Of a DNA stretch of 64,000 nt, positions 1 through 10,221 are shown in pieces. The position numbers and the translations under genes are program-made. This stretch comes from Typha latifolia. Lineage: Eukaryota; Streptophyta; Magnoliopsida; Poales; Typhaceae. The stretch's first letter is position 1. Each line of letters begins with the position of its first letter. The stretch lies in assembly GCA_019914945.1 (NCBI GenBank), contig CM034108.1, positions 4,226,001-4,290,000 of the forward strand, in the 5' to 3' direction. Under the pieces are notes generated by a model. It did no database searches. It was not told where the DNA came from and was given only the letters and a program-made list of their open reading frames with translations.

Positions 1-260
1 TACCTCAAACTTTGTCATGGTCATCACTCTAATAGCAGTTTGTTTGATAGACACCATGTTAAGGCTCAAAGCTATTCAAATTGATGACAATGATATAGGA
101 ATCTCAATAGGAATTGGTTGGATTGCTAGCAAGCCAAACACAAGCTACACAAATAAAAGAATTTACATAATTCAGCTTAGCCTACATCCACGAGCAGAGA
201 CAACAAGATAATCGACTAATAATATAGCATGATATATGTGGAGATAATCATTCAAATCCA
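1..260 (-). mobile_element. Copia retrotransposon 5' fragment (left-arm copy)
   Basis: The first 20 bases are the reverse complement of the gag start seen at about 23383-23400 (protein begins MTKFEV). The following bases match the leader and LTR end at 22970-23380 in reverse. The motif around 180-200, a conserved LTR end, reads on the minus strand as CGTGGATGTAGGC. The rest of the element lies outside the window. The copy is non-coding here. Confidence 0.6.
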
Positions 261-694
261 ATCCTAAATTAATATTAATCATACTCTAAAATAAAAGATA
301 GCATCTAAATAGGAGTAACAGGCTATGGTGGAGCAAGATGACTCCTCATAATAGTTAGACAAAAATAAACAAGATTTAATAGATCAAATGCCAAATTGAG
401 ATATGAATTTTAAATGTTATATATTCTTTAACAAAAAGTTAAAAAGGTAGAAATACTTTTCAAATAGGACTTCAAGTCACAAGTAGTTGCGAGTGGTAGG
501 AATGGCCTCCTACAAAAATCTTGAGTGCATGTCACATCACAGAAACCCTAGCAAAGTTGAGCTGCTACTAATGAAATCACATAGCCCATACCTTTATTGA
601 AATCAAAGTATGGCATAGCAAAAGAAAATTAGTTAAACACTTCTTCTATGAAGTAAATTTGATTAAGCTACCGATCAAGTCTACACTTTTATAC

Positions 695-925
695 AACTAA
701 GGAGGTCATGTGATCTACTCCAATCAAAAATAATTATTGTGAAGAAGATTGTTTAGGGGCTTAGCAATTCGACTTAATTGATTGCTTGACAATGCAATTA
801 ACTTGGACGAGTAGCTCGACAGCATGATGACTTAAATTAGACCTTAATTGCTCTGTTCTTATGTAGCCTTTGGACTCTTAAATGAGAAAAAATAGCTTAA
901 GTTATTTGAAAATTTCAACCTCAAT
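695..925 (+). repeat. SINE-like short interspersed repeat, copy 1
   Basis: One of five related copies seen in the window. The body has the recurring words 'attgtgaagaaaattatttggt' (degenerate) and 'agctcgacagcatg', and the tail is 'gcctttggactcttaaatgag' followed by a short A run. It is the inverted counterpart of the copy at 22408-22600, so it predates the AO duplication. Confidence 0.6.
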
Positions 926-1077
926 TCCGCCGGCTTTAAATGTTGAATAAGTAATGACAAGTATTATAATCAGCCAATTGATATTCTTTTCTTTTTTTAT
1001 ATAAAATCAGTCAATTGATATCATCATCAAACTCGTAACGATCCAATTAGGATGTTGGACGTAGATTGCCTGCAACA

Positions 1078-1375
1078 TTTTTTTTTTTTTTGATAATTCA
1101 TGAGCCTGAAGGCTAGATATGAATTGAACAAGGGCCAACACTTAGGCCCCACCAAGTTTTTATCTAATATCGTAAGCTGCCTAGTTTAGGCTTTAAACAA
1201 TATGCGTTGCTGAATAATTGTTTCGAACCAAATGCTGCCGAGATCTGCTCTAGGCCGTCACGCTGCCGAGCTGCTCTTTTAAGTCAACTATAATACTGAG
1301 CCATCAACTAAGTCGAGCCGTTAAACCAAGCCACCAAACAATTTTCTTCACAATATTATTTGGAGTTAGAGTCAA
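1078..1375 (-). repeat. SINE-like short interspersed repeat, copy 2
   Basis: A T run at 1078-1091 is the A tail on the minus strand. The next bases read on that strand as the family end (tctagccttcaggctcatgaattatc). The body, with 'gagcagctcggcagcgtgac' and 'ccaaataatattgtgaag', fills the rest. The upstream end runs into LINE ORF1 sequence near 1375. It may correspond to 22020-22335 in the other arm, but it is more diverged than the AO exons, so an independent insertion is possible. Confidence 0.6.
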
Positions 1376-2895
1376 TACTATCTGCTCCTTAGTTTTCATC
1401 CTCTCTACTTGCTTAGTTTTCATCCTCTTCCCCACAATTTCTTTTTGCATTAAAATGGATAGCATACAGGTCAACCTCCTCCTGAGTGAGATCAGGACGA
1501 GAGATTTTTGCCTTAATCGAAGGTGGTAGTTTGCATGAGAATGGGTTCTCTGATGTGAGGGAGCGGAGCTGGATGACCTGTCACCGTCTTTCATATTCAC
1601 CTTGTTTGGCGCACGCCTTCCTTCGTCCTTATTGGTTGGTCTTGCTTGGCCCTTACTATTCCTAGGGGGATAGAAGCCCCCAGAGAAGATTTCTTTCCCA
1701 TTTGTCTCGGGCCAAGTACATGCACCCCACTATTACCCACTGGTCCATTGTGAGTCTCGACCCTATTAACCGCCGGACCATTTTGGTGCACTGTCGGCTT
1801 GGCACTGTTCGCCGGTTTGTAGTCGGACATCCTTCTATTGAGCTCCCCTTTTTGGCTTCCTCTGGACCGTGAACCATGGTCCATACACAGATTCATGGAC
1901 TCCTTCTTGGCCATCTTCTGGTTTGGCGGTCTCTTGGGTGTCTTCCCTTTGCGTGGTGTTCAGCTCTTCCTCCACAGTCCCGCTCACTCCCTCCTTGCAT
2001 TGTTTTGCTCGGTGACCTGCGCGGCCGCAACTAAAACAGTAAAACAGGATGTTCTCATAAATCACCGTGATCCAAATTCTCCGACTTCGGTCCTAGCCAA
2101 ATCGCCGTCTTCGATGGTTTCATTAGATCCACTTCCACACAAACCCGCGCAAATCTACTCCTCGTGTGGTCCAGAGTCGTTTCGTCCTCCCTCAGTGGTT
2201 TTCCAAAATAGGCTGCCACCGGGACGAGAGACTCTAATTCCCAATACTCCTTGGGTAGATTGTGAAGCTAAATCCACACAGGCGCTATCTTGAAAGCATC
2301 CACTGAAGGTCTGAAGTTATTTCGCCAAGCAATCAGGTTGAGCACCATCCCTTGCACTGTCCAGGGCCTATTGGTCAACACATATGTAAGGTCCTCCTCT
2401 CGTTCGAAACGGAATACAAAGAACCCCTCCTCCATATTGGAGACCAAGAACCCCTTGATCCCATTCCAGAGTTTAGCTAGGATGAACTTTAGCTTGGTCA
2501 GAGGAATACCAGTGCCTAAGAACCTGCTGAACAAGGTTAATCTCCATCTATCTCTGCATTTCTGCAACACCTTCGAGTCAATAATGACACAATCGTCCAT
2601 CTGCACCTTAATCTTTGAGAGGATCTCCTCCGGTATAAGCCCTTGTGGGCCGAGTGGGCATTGGTGCCCTGCCACAACCTCCGCCCACGTTTTCCTCTCC
2701 GGTTGTCTGTCCTTAGATGACTTGGAGGATGAAGCTCGTCGGAGAGAGACATCTTCACCTCCTGCAGGCACCAGTGGCGTTCTCCTCGTCTCTCCAGTCA
2801 TGCTTTCCCTCAACTCCATAGAAGTTTTTCCATGACCTCCTTAGTTATTGGAAAGTTACCTACTAACTCTAGTTACTCTACTAGAAGACGTATGT
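1375..2895 (-). mobile_element. LINE fragment carrying ORF1 (DUF4283 and zinc knuckle), broken
   Basis: The minus-strand reading frame starting at 2819 (MELRESM) encodes a basic, Ser-rich leader, then a DUF4283-type domain (WRLTLFSRFLG, LAKLWNGIKGF, FFVFRFEREEDL, NRPWTVQG). It stops at a TAG at 2268-2270, where related LINE proteins have a Gln in 'VWIQLHNLP'; the frame continues past it with LHNLPKEYW. After a frameshift, 1835-2065 encodes a CCHC zinc knuckle (CFSCGRAGHRAKQC). This is the ORF1 module of plant L1-type LINEs. No ORF2 follows it. The 2895 edge is where left-arm DNA homologous to 21880-21910 resumes. Inactive. Confidence 0.75.
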
Positions 2896-3059
2896 TGCAG
2901 GAATTTTATACAGTCAGCATAAGTGGTGATGTAAAGAAACTCGTAAATATTTTGATGACCAAACTATGGAGACGAAAATTTCAGTACTGCATTTTGCGTC
3001 ATCGGTTGCATCAATAACATTGGGGATTTAATTTAATTTTCTTTTTATCAAACATTGGG

Positions 3060-5628
3060 ATTTTTTTTTTTTTTGATTAATAAGAGCTGAGAACTCAGCT
3101 AAAGTTTACAGAGCGGGCTATTCCTTTGCCCAAACTATCCGCATACAAAATATCTTTCAACTCTGGAGGAATTACATCTGCCCTCTTCCACACTCTCCCC
3201 AAAGCTGTCTGTCTCCCAAAATTGGTTAGCCAATCTGCAGCCCTATTCCCTTCCCTATAAGTGTGCAGGAACCGAACCCTCTTGAAGGACATCGCATCCC
3301 GCAAAGGTTATGCCATGCTCCCCTCGGACGCCACGGACATCCGGCCTCATCTCTAAACATCCTTATGACGGATTCAGCGTCCGTTTCAACAATCACCTGC
3401 TCCCATCTCCCGTACACTTCTCTCAACCCTGCTTGCAGCGCCCATACCTCACTGTAACTGGCCGACTCAGCGATAATTGGCTCTGCAGCTGCTCGCAGAA
3501 GGTTGCCCTCGTTATTCCTAATTATAAAGCCAGCTCCCCCCTGATACTCACCAGCCTTCCAGGAGCCATCCACATTAACTTTAATCCACCCTTCTGGTGG
3601 ACGTTCCCACTGAACAGTAACGGTCCTCTTCTTGGAACCCGCCAGCTTCTCCCTAGCCTCGTAGTATTCCTGGGCTAACATACCAGCCTTACTCGCCACC
3701 ACCCTTGCCGTCATCCTCTTCCCTTGGAACAGTCTTAGGTTGCGTTCCTTCCAAATCCCCCAAACCGTTGCCGCCATAGTCGACTTGATTCTTCTATCAA
3801 CTCTAGGATCAGTATCCCATTTTTCCTCTAACCAGTTAGGACCGATCTCTATGCTGGGCCTTCTATTTGACACAATCAGTTCATCACAGAAGGCCCACAC
3901 CTCCTTGGCAAACCTGCACGAGTAGAATAGGTGGGCTGCCGCCTCCGGGAACAGCCCACACATAGTGCATGGGTCATCAGGCCCACACTTGAGCCTATGT
4001 AGGTGAGCTTTTGTTGGAACCCGGTTCCAACACAGCTTCCACACAAAGGCCCGGACTCGAGGCGACGTGGGTAGCTTCCAAAGTTCAGCCCACCCCACCC
4101 ACTGCTGCTGCTCGCTCCCTCGCAGGTATTTATAGATTGACTTGGCAGTAGCTTCCCCGTTGGTCGCTGGCGCCCATACCCATACGTCCTCCACTTGCTC
4201 ACCCCCTACCTCCAACGTAGCCACGTCAAAAGCTAGGTCCCTATTGAAAGCCGCATGCACCATCCTCTCATCCCATCCTCCATTCACCATTAGCGAACTC
4301 ACCCGGGATCGACTCGTGAAGCTGTTCACATTCACTAGACAAGGCTGCCGGCCAAGCGGGATCGATGACACCCATGCCTCCTCTAGCACCGCGGTCCCGC
4401 GCCCATTGCCGATGCTTTTCCGAATCCCTTCCTTAAGCTCGGCTGCCATTTGGCTCAGCGCTCTCCATAGCCACGAGTGCTTAGGAGCAGTTCCAGTCTC
4501 CCACGGGTTAAGCAACCCATACTTCTTCCTGAAGATATTGACCCACGGCGTTTCCCGTCCTCGGAGAACACTAAGAACGTGTTTACCCATAAGAGCCTTC
4601 TTAGCAGTCCGTAGGCACCGCAGCCCCATCCCTCCTTCAACCTTCGGTTTGGTCAGCGTGTCCCAGCTCAGCAGGTGCAACCCTCGCCGATTCTCCCCTT
4701 TCGCCCATATAAAAGTTCGCACTATTCGCATGATACTCTCCAGGATAGAGTCATGGATCCATGTTGACCCCATCCAATAATACGGGATGCTCGTAAGCGT
4801 TGTTTGAGCCAACGTGATGCGGCCTGCCAGCGACAGCGAGTTCCGCTTCCATCCGGTAAGTCTGCTCCTCACCCTGTCCACCACTTCCTGCTGCCCCGCC
4901 ACCGTGATCTGCTGCCCTGAGATCTTAACACCGAGGTACGTGAAAGGCATCTTACCCTGTTTGAGCTTTAGCTTACCTCCAATTTCCTCCCTAACATCAT
5001 CTTGAATCCAAGGTGGCAGATAGAGTTCTGACTTCTCTATATTCACCTTCTGGTTCGTCAACCCGGAGTATTGCTCTAAGGCGTCCCTCAACTCCTCTGC
5101 GTTTGCTGTTGTCGCGCGCGCCACCAGCAGCAGGTCATCAGCATAGAGGAGGTGCGAAACTTCCCCTTGATCAGTTCTGAAACCTTCCAGTGAACCTATC
5201 TCCACCTTTGTATTGAGAATTGAGGATAGAACCTGTGAACAGATGATAAACAGGTATGGTGATAATGGGTCACCTTGCCGCAGCCCTCGCTGGGGAATGA
5301 TCCACTCCGTCGGAGAGCCATTGATTAATATGCCAAATCTAGGCGACCTGATGCAGGCGCAGATATTAACTAGATCACAGATATCTGGGATCGTAACCTA
5401 GATCACAGAGCCCGACCTGGTCCACAAATTGACGGAAAGCTCTGGCCTTCGCCCCAAGGTTCGCCATCCCACTGCTCTTCTTTTCATTCTTGGCAAGGTA
5501 TGCATTGAAGTCCCCGGCTACCACCCAAGGAAGTTCCTTCGGAGTGATGGCCGATAGTTCCTCCCATAACTCCCGCTGGTCCTCCAGCTCGCAACTAGAC
5601 CAAAAGCTAGACGAAAAAAACATCAGAT
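3060..5628 (-). mobile_element. LINE (L1-type) with ORF2 remnant, internally deleted
   Basis: The 3' end is marked by a T run at 3060-3074 (A tail on the minus strand), and the 5' edge lies at about 5628, where arm homology resumes. From 5' to 3' it encodes part of the endonuclease domain (5380-5620, with PWVVAGDFNAYL) and then, abruptly at about 5400, the middle of reverse transcriptase. That part has GLRQGDPLSPYLFI at about 5250-5290 and YADD at 5134-5145. A long frame (3226-5205, 659 codons) then covers RT thumb, zf-RVT (CTMCGLFPEAAAHLFYSC) and RNase H (NVDGSWKAGEYQGGAGF). The last RNase H block (HTYREGNRAADWL) is in another frame at 3095-3304. The N-terminal RT is missing and the terminal frame is shifted, so it cannot move by itself. 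It is absent from the right arm. Confidence 0.88.
3226..5205 (-). pseudogene. LINE ORF2 remnant: reverse transcriptase C-part, zf-RVT, RNase H
   Basis: The open frame of 659 codons begins inside the RT palm. The catalytic YADD is near residue 22, followed by the TYLGVKISG and WKRNSLSLAGRITL motifs typical of plant L1 RT. The zinc-binding zf-RVT domain lies at about residues 370-440, and an RNase H domain starts at about residue 555 (first catalytic Asp in NVDGSW, later Glu in SEVWALQAGL). The frame runs out of register near 3305, and the last RNase H segment continues in another frame to 3095. The upstream RT half is deleted. No host function is suggested. Confidence 0.85.
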
Positions 5629-5704
5629 ATAGGAGAGGATTTCCTGCAGTTCCAATTGCAAGAACTTCCATACTAAAATATTCTTATGGTACTTTTAACT
5701 GTAA

Positions 5705-6560
5705 GGACATAAATAAATAAAAAATAGTAAACACTTCTGATATTAATCATGTTCAATTGTTTGTTTTCCATGAAAAACTAATGATCAAGATAACTTTCGA
5801 CTAAAAAGACGGGGTTGAAGGCGTAAATATTAACTAATTAATAATCGACCTCTTTCTTATCCATTATTAGGATAAAAACTCGATATGTCTTTTTGGGGTT
5901 ATATATAAACAGTTAATCGCTCATTTTACATAGCCCAAATTATTTATTTATTTTTTGATATTTTGTCCCACTCAACTATTTAAATTTCTCACTTCCCGAT
6001 AATATAAATGAACCTTATAATTTTTCTATTTCTTTTTTTTAAATAAGAAGAAAAATATAGTACCCGAGAGGATCTAAATTAATTAAGTAATTTTTTTTAA
6101 TAAAAACCTACGAATCATTAATGAAGAGAACATTTCGGATGATTTATATAGTTAAAAGGATAAATGAAAGATTCTAATGTGATAATTGATTTTAGTTGAG
6201 GGCTGAGTGTAATTATCGATAAAAAATGTTATAAGATCTACTTCAATCCTAAGTAATTATTACTGAGAAAATTATTTAGTAGTTTAGGTGGCTTAATTCA
6301 ATAACTTGGTTCGGTTGATGACTCGACAGTTTAGAAGAATAACTTAGCAGCCTTGAGCAAGCAATGTCTATAAATATTTAATTCGGAGCAATTATTTGAC
6401 GACACATACAACTTGAAGTCTAGATTAGACAGTTTAGTATATTAGCTAAAGCACGGTAAGGCTTTACTGCTTCTTTATGTTGTCTCATTGTGTAATCCAT
6501 ATCTAACTTGCTCTTAAATAATAAAAAAATTTAAAAAAATTAAAAACTATCCACATGTAA
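5705..6560. other. Left-arm segment absent from the right arm, AT-rich, no gene
   Basis: Arm homology pauses after about 5700 and resumes near 6560, upstream of the pseudogene's exon 1. The intervening DNA is AT-rich with no coding potential, and its second half is a SINE-like repeat (6225-6535). It could be insertion in the left arm or deletion in the right. Confidence 0.5.
6225..6535 (+). repeat. SINE-like short interspersed repeat, copy 3
   Basis: Carries family words in order: 'gagaaaattatttagtagtttaggtggctt', a Gly/Leu-like 'gttgatgactcgacag', 'ggagcaattatttgacgacacata', 'cttgaagtctagattag' (all degenerate), then 'tccatatctaacttgctctt' and an A-rich end at about 6525. No right-arm counterpart lies at this place, about 270 bases upstream of the AO pseudogene start. 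Confidence 0.6.
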
Positions 6561-6805
6561 ACACGCAAATTTATTCCAACTGCAATAGAGACAGAGACGC
6601 GGCGAGCACTTTCAACGTCCGACCCAGAGAAGATTTAAATCTCTACTCTTTTTATTTCTCTCTTTCGTTCTCTCTTCATTATTTTAGTATTTCCTCTGCT
6701 CGTTAGTCGATCCACGCACGAGATTTCCATGGACTTGGAGGCATCAAACGCTCAACTCTATAAAATGGGAGAAATGGGAGGTTTATTGGAGCAGCTCGCC
6801 ATCGT

Positions 6806-9368
6806 GTGGAGCAAGAGAGCGGGATGGGGAAGACAATACGAAGGCTGGTGTTGGCCGTGAATGGGGAGAGGTACGAGCTGTCGGAGATCGATCCTTCCAC
6901 GACTCTGCTCGAGTTTTTGAGGACCCAGACCCCTTACAAGGGCGCGAAGCTCGGATGCGGGGAAGGTGAGGAATACCCAAATTTCTTGCTTTGTTTTCCC
7001 TTTCGATGATTCTTCGACTAAAAATTGGTGTCTTGCATCGATCGAGTGGGTGTGTGGTGGAGGCTTCGGTTTATTTTTCGATGCCGTCGTTCTTGATTTT
7101 GATTTTGATATAGTTCGGGGTTGAAATGGATTTCTAGCATCTAGATTTTTAGTAGTTCTTTTATTGGTTGTTTTTTTTTTCACCGAGAAGATGATGCTTT
7201 ATCTCTAGATATAGGGGTGTAAACGAGCCCAGCCTGAGCGAGCCGGCTCCGGCTCAGGCTCGGCTCAACTCGAGCCGAGCTCGAGCTGAGCCTAACCAAG
7301 CCCGAGCCGAGCCCGAGTAGAGCTCAGGCTTGATTAGAGGATGAGGCAGTGGCGGCGTGGACGGCGGCTTGCGAAGGAGGAGTAGGAGACGGATGGAGGA
7401 GAAGGCGATGGCGAGGAGATGGTGAATGAAGGAGGAGGAGGAAGCCGATGGAGTGGACAAAGAAGAGGAGGCCGACGCCGAGGAGATGTCGATGGAGAGG
7501 AGGAGGAGGTGGCGCCGTGGCGGCGGCTTGCCGATGGAGGCCGACGGAGAGGTAGGAGGTGGCGGTGGGGTGAGGATGAGGGTGGTGATTTGGTGGGTGA
7601 GGATGGGGAGGGTGACGGTGATGAGGGTAGGGTGGGTGAGGGACACGTGGCAATATGTGGCAATATGTATGCCACTTGTCTTTAGTCGTAGATAGTGCGG
7701 GACTCGAGCTTCAGTCGAGAGCTCGAGACGGTCGTCAAGTGAAAGTTTCAAATAACACCTGAAATTTTTATCAATTTTCAGTTAACACCTATCTTTGAGG
7801 ATTTTGCAACTAAACCACTTACTTTTTTCCTATAATTTTTATAAAACACTCTGCTGTACTCTGAGTAAATCACTGTTAACCCTGGTCTATTTAAATCTAC
7901 TGATTAAATTACTAAAATACATTTCAAAAATTTCTAACTTGACCCACTACTTCTAAAACTGATAGGCCTGAACCTCCAAATGGATTCTCAAAGCTCACAG
8001 TATCTGAGGCAGTGAAGGCTATATCAGGAAATTTGTGCCGATGTACTGGTTATCGACCGATTGTTGATACTTGCAAGAGTTTTGCAGATGATGTTGATTT
8101 GGAAGATTTGGGCTTGAATTCATTTTGGAAGAAAGGGGATAAAAATGTTAATGTCAGCAGACTGCCTCATTACTCTAGCGGTGGAATCTGCACTTTCCCT
8201 GAGTTTCTTAAATCTGAGATCAAATCCATTTCAGATGTCCCAGGTGATGCCGGTCTTACTGCCTCTGGAGGAGGCTATTGGTATCGCCCTGATAGTGTCG
8301 AAGATCTTTACAAATTATTAAATTCTGAAGCATTTAGTGAAAGTAGTGTTAAAATAGTAGTGGGGAATACTAGTACTGGTGTATACAAAGACCAGGATCT
8401 GTATGATAAGTATGTTGATCTCAGAGGTATCCCTGAGCTTTCAGTTGTTAAAAGTGATCTCAGAGGTATCCCTGCCTTCTGGATTGTATTAAGTTCTACC
8501 TATCATGTCATTATCTTTTAATAAGTCTTCATGTCATAGTTGATACCATAATTGATTGGGTACTTCCTGATGCCTTTACAAGGACATATTTTCTGGCTAG
8601 CTTTTTGCTTATACCTTTCTCTTTTACAAATTATATTAACATAAGTTGCCTCTTCCTTGTATTAACTTTATGAACTGCATATGCAGGTGAAGCTGTGTAT
8701 GTGGATGACATTCCTTCTCCAAAGAATTGTCTCTATGGAGCTTTTATTTATAGTACAAGACCCCTTGCTCATGTAAGGGGCATTAAATTCAGTTCTTCTT
8801 TGGCATCACAGAAAATTGTTACAGTTGTCTCTGTTAATGACATTCCAAAAGGAGGAGAAAATGTTGGCTCAAACTTTGTCTTTGGATCTGAGTCATTATT
8901 TGCTGGATCACTTACCGAATATGCTGGCCAACCGCTTGGCGTAGTGGTATCCCTCTATTTGTCTCATTCTTTTGCTTTATCTAGTACTAAATGAAAAAAA
9001 ATAATCTTCTCTTTTTATGAATTCATAACTTATGCCTGGCCAAGTTTGATTGTTTAGGTAATACTGATTCTGATTTAAAAGTTATGGCTGAGTTGGACAG
9101 TGTTGTGGTCCTTTCTGCATAGAATTGCATAATTGAAGCTGACTGACTGGCTCTTTCAGATTGCAGAAACGCAGAAACATGCCAACATGGCTGCAAAGCT
9201 AGCCATTGTAGAATATGACACTGGAAATTTGGGCCGCCAATCTTTTCTGTGGAAGATGCTGTCAGAAGATCCAGTTATTTTGATGTTCCTTCTGATCTTT
9301 CTCCTCAACAAATAGGTGATCTCTCCAAAGGAATGGCAGAAGCTGATCAAACAATCCTATCAGCCGAG
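6806..9368 (+). pseudogene. Broken aldehyde oxidase copy (exon 1, part of exon 2, exons 3-4)
   Basis: This is an inverted copy of the 5' half of the AO gene at 12018-21335. Exon 1 is 6806-6965, open, with the same GT donor (residues MEQESGMGKT to GCGEG). A deletion then joins intron 1 to exon 2 at about 7952, so residues about 54-141 are missing, including most [2Fe-2S] cysteines. Exon 2 homology runs to 8455 (SVVKSD), followed by a second deletion with 19 duplicated bases. Exon 3 (8687-8946) and its splice sites are intact. Exon 4 (9160-9368) is 209 bases against 210 in the intact gene, which shifts the frame after DTGNL and leads to a stop. Exons 5-10, with the molybdenum active site, are absent. 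It cannot make a working oxidase, though exon 1 and the promoter region are conserved enough for possible transcription. Confidence 0.92.
7213..7745. mobile_element. GC-rich hAT-like insertion in the pseudogene's intron 1
   Basis: The left-arm intron 1 is interrupted by about 530 GC-rich bases absent from the right arm. It starts with 'taggggtgtaaacgagcc', a sequence common at ends of plant hAT-type elements, followed by clustered GAGC/GCTCG words. The rest is purine-rich (GGAGGA, GATGGAG). No matching end was found at the far side, so it is either truncated or wrongly assigned. Long frames here are low-complexity and not genes. Confidence 0.45.
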
Positions 9369-10165
9369 GTACTTTTCTAGATTCATAGACCTCTACTTTA
9401 ACTGTTTTTTCTATCTCAATATATTAAGAAAGAGTAGCAAGTTTTGTCCTGCAAGTAGTCTAGCTTCTTTCTTTCCAAATCATTACACATACGTGATTAA
9501 ACCAGTAGATTTTATTCTGTAGATTCTGCAACAATTCATAAGTACAATGCTGCGTCAAGTGACAGTTAACCAAGAAATTCACAAGCAACTGATGTTGATC
9601 ACCAAATCCTAGATTATCTAATAAATGTATTTGGAAATATTGGATTTGAAAGTTGGACACTGAAGAATATGTCCCCATGTTAGACTACTATGTCCTTAGA
9701 TGCTCCATTTCCTTTCAAAGATGTCAGATAGAAGGTTCTTGTTAATGACGAAGCACTATCATATCCTCACTCCTAAGGTCTAATTAATTACATCAAGATA
9801 AGTGAACCCTCGCTGTCATTTAGCTCTGCTTGTAGATTCTTACTGATAGATTTCTTTACTCCTGGTCTTATGTCCAAATAAAGGAGGTCCATATAAAATT
9901 AAGTAGCTTGAGCCAGTAAATTCTTTTTGAAGACTTGAGAACTAGAAAATAAGATCCTTACTTCTATGTAGGTAGATATTAAATATTGAATAGTAGCATA
10001 GAAAGGAGACAAAAAATAGGTGAAGATGCAGACTAGTAACTTATTTCTTATTAGAGGTGTACACAGGCTATTTTTTCTTTTGGAAGATTATATGTAGTAA
10101 TGTCATTTGGCAGACTTAATAAGGATTTGCAAATAGTTTTCGATTAGAAACTGAGGGATTAATTT
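9369..10165. other. Left-arm remnant of AO intron 4
   Basis: Non-coding DNA collinear (inverted) with about 16330-17154 of the intact gene's intron 4. The match includes the 'tttggcagacttaataag' word near 10105 and 'attaatttgttaatt' at 10148-10163, after which homology ends. Two short direct duplications near the break ('catttggcagacttaataag' at 10103 and 10184, 'ttgttaattacaactatg' at 10156 and 10209) mark a rearranged junction. Confidence 0.7.
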
Positions 10166-10221
10166 GTTAATTACAACTATGGCCATTTGGCAGACTTAAT
10201 AAGTATAGTTGTTAATTACAA

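Larger units (their letters stand above)
1..10165. repeat. Left arm of a large inverted duplication around the AO locus
   Basis: Read as its reverse complement, this arm follows 16330-23400 in order. A Copia gag start lies at the window edge (matching 23383-23400). A SINE-like copy at 700-900 matches 22408-22600. About 160 bases at 2895-3055 match 21720-21880, and 5629-5670 matches 21650-21690. AO promoter and exon 1 (6560-6965) match 21176-21600, and AO exons 3-4 (8687-9368) match 17155-17837. Homology fades near 10148-10165, opposite 16330-16346. The left arm is longer because it has gained LINE, SINE-like and hAT-like insertions, yet it has lost two blocks of AO sequence. Exon 3 of the two arms differs at about 6 of 87 encoded residues, so the duplication is fairly recent. 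Confidence 0.85.

Noticed and set aside
2290..2835. 181-codon plus-strand frame
   Set aside because: Antisense shadow of the LINE ORF1 DUF4283 frame, which has recognisable motifs on the minus strand.
4142..4780. 212-codon plus-strand frame
   Set aside because: Antisense of the LINE ORF2 frame; no family resemblance.
7254..7751. Several overlapping long frames on both strands (Pro/His/Ser-rich or Gly/Arg/Glu-rich)
   Set aside because: Low-complexity GGAGGA/GATGGAG DNA in an insertion inside a pseudogene intron. The same DNA is open in many frames and no domain is present.
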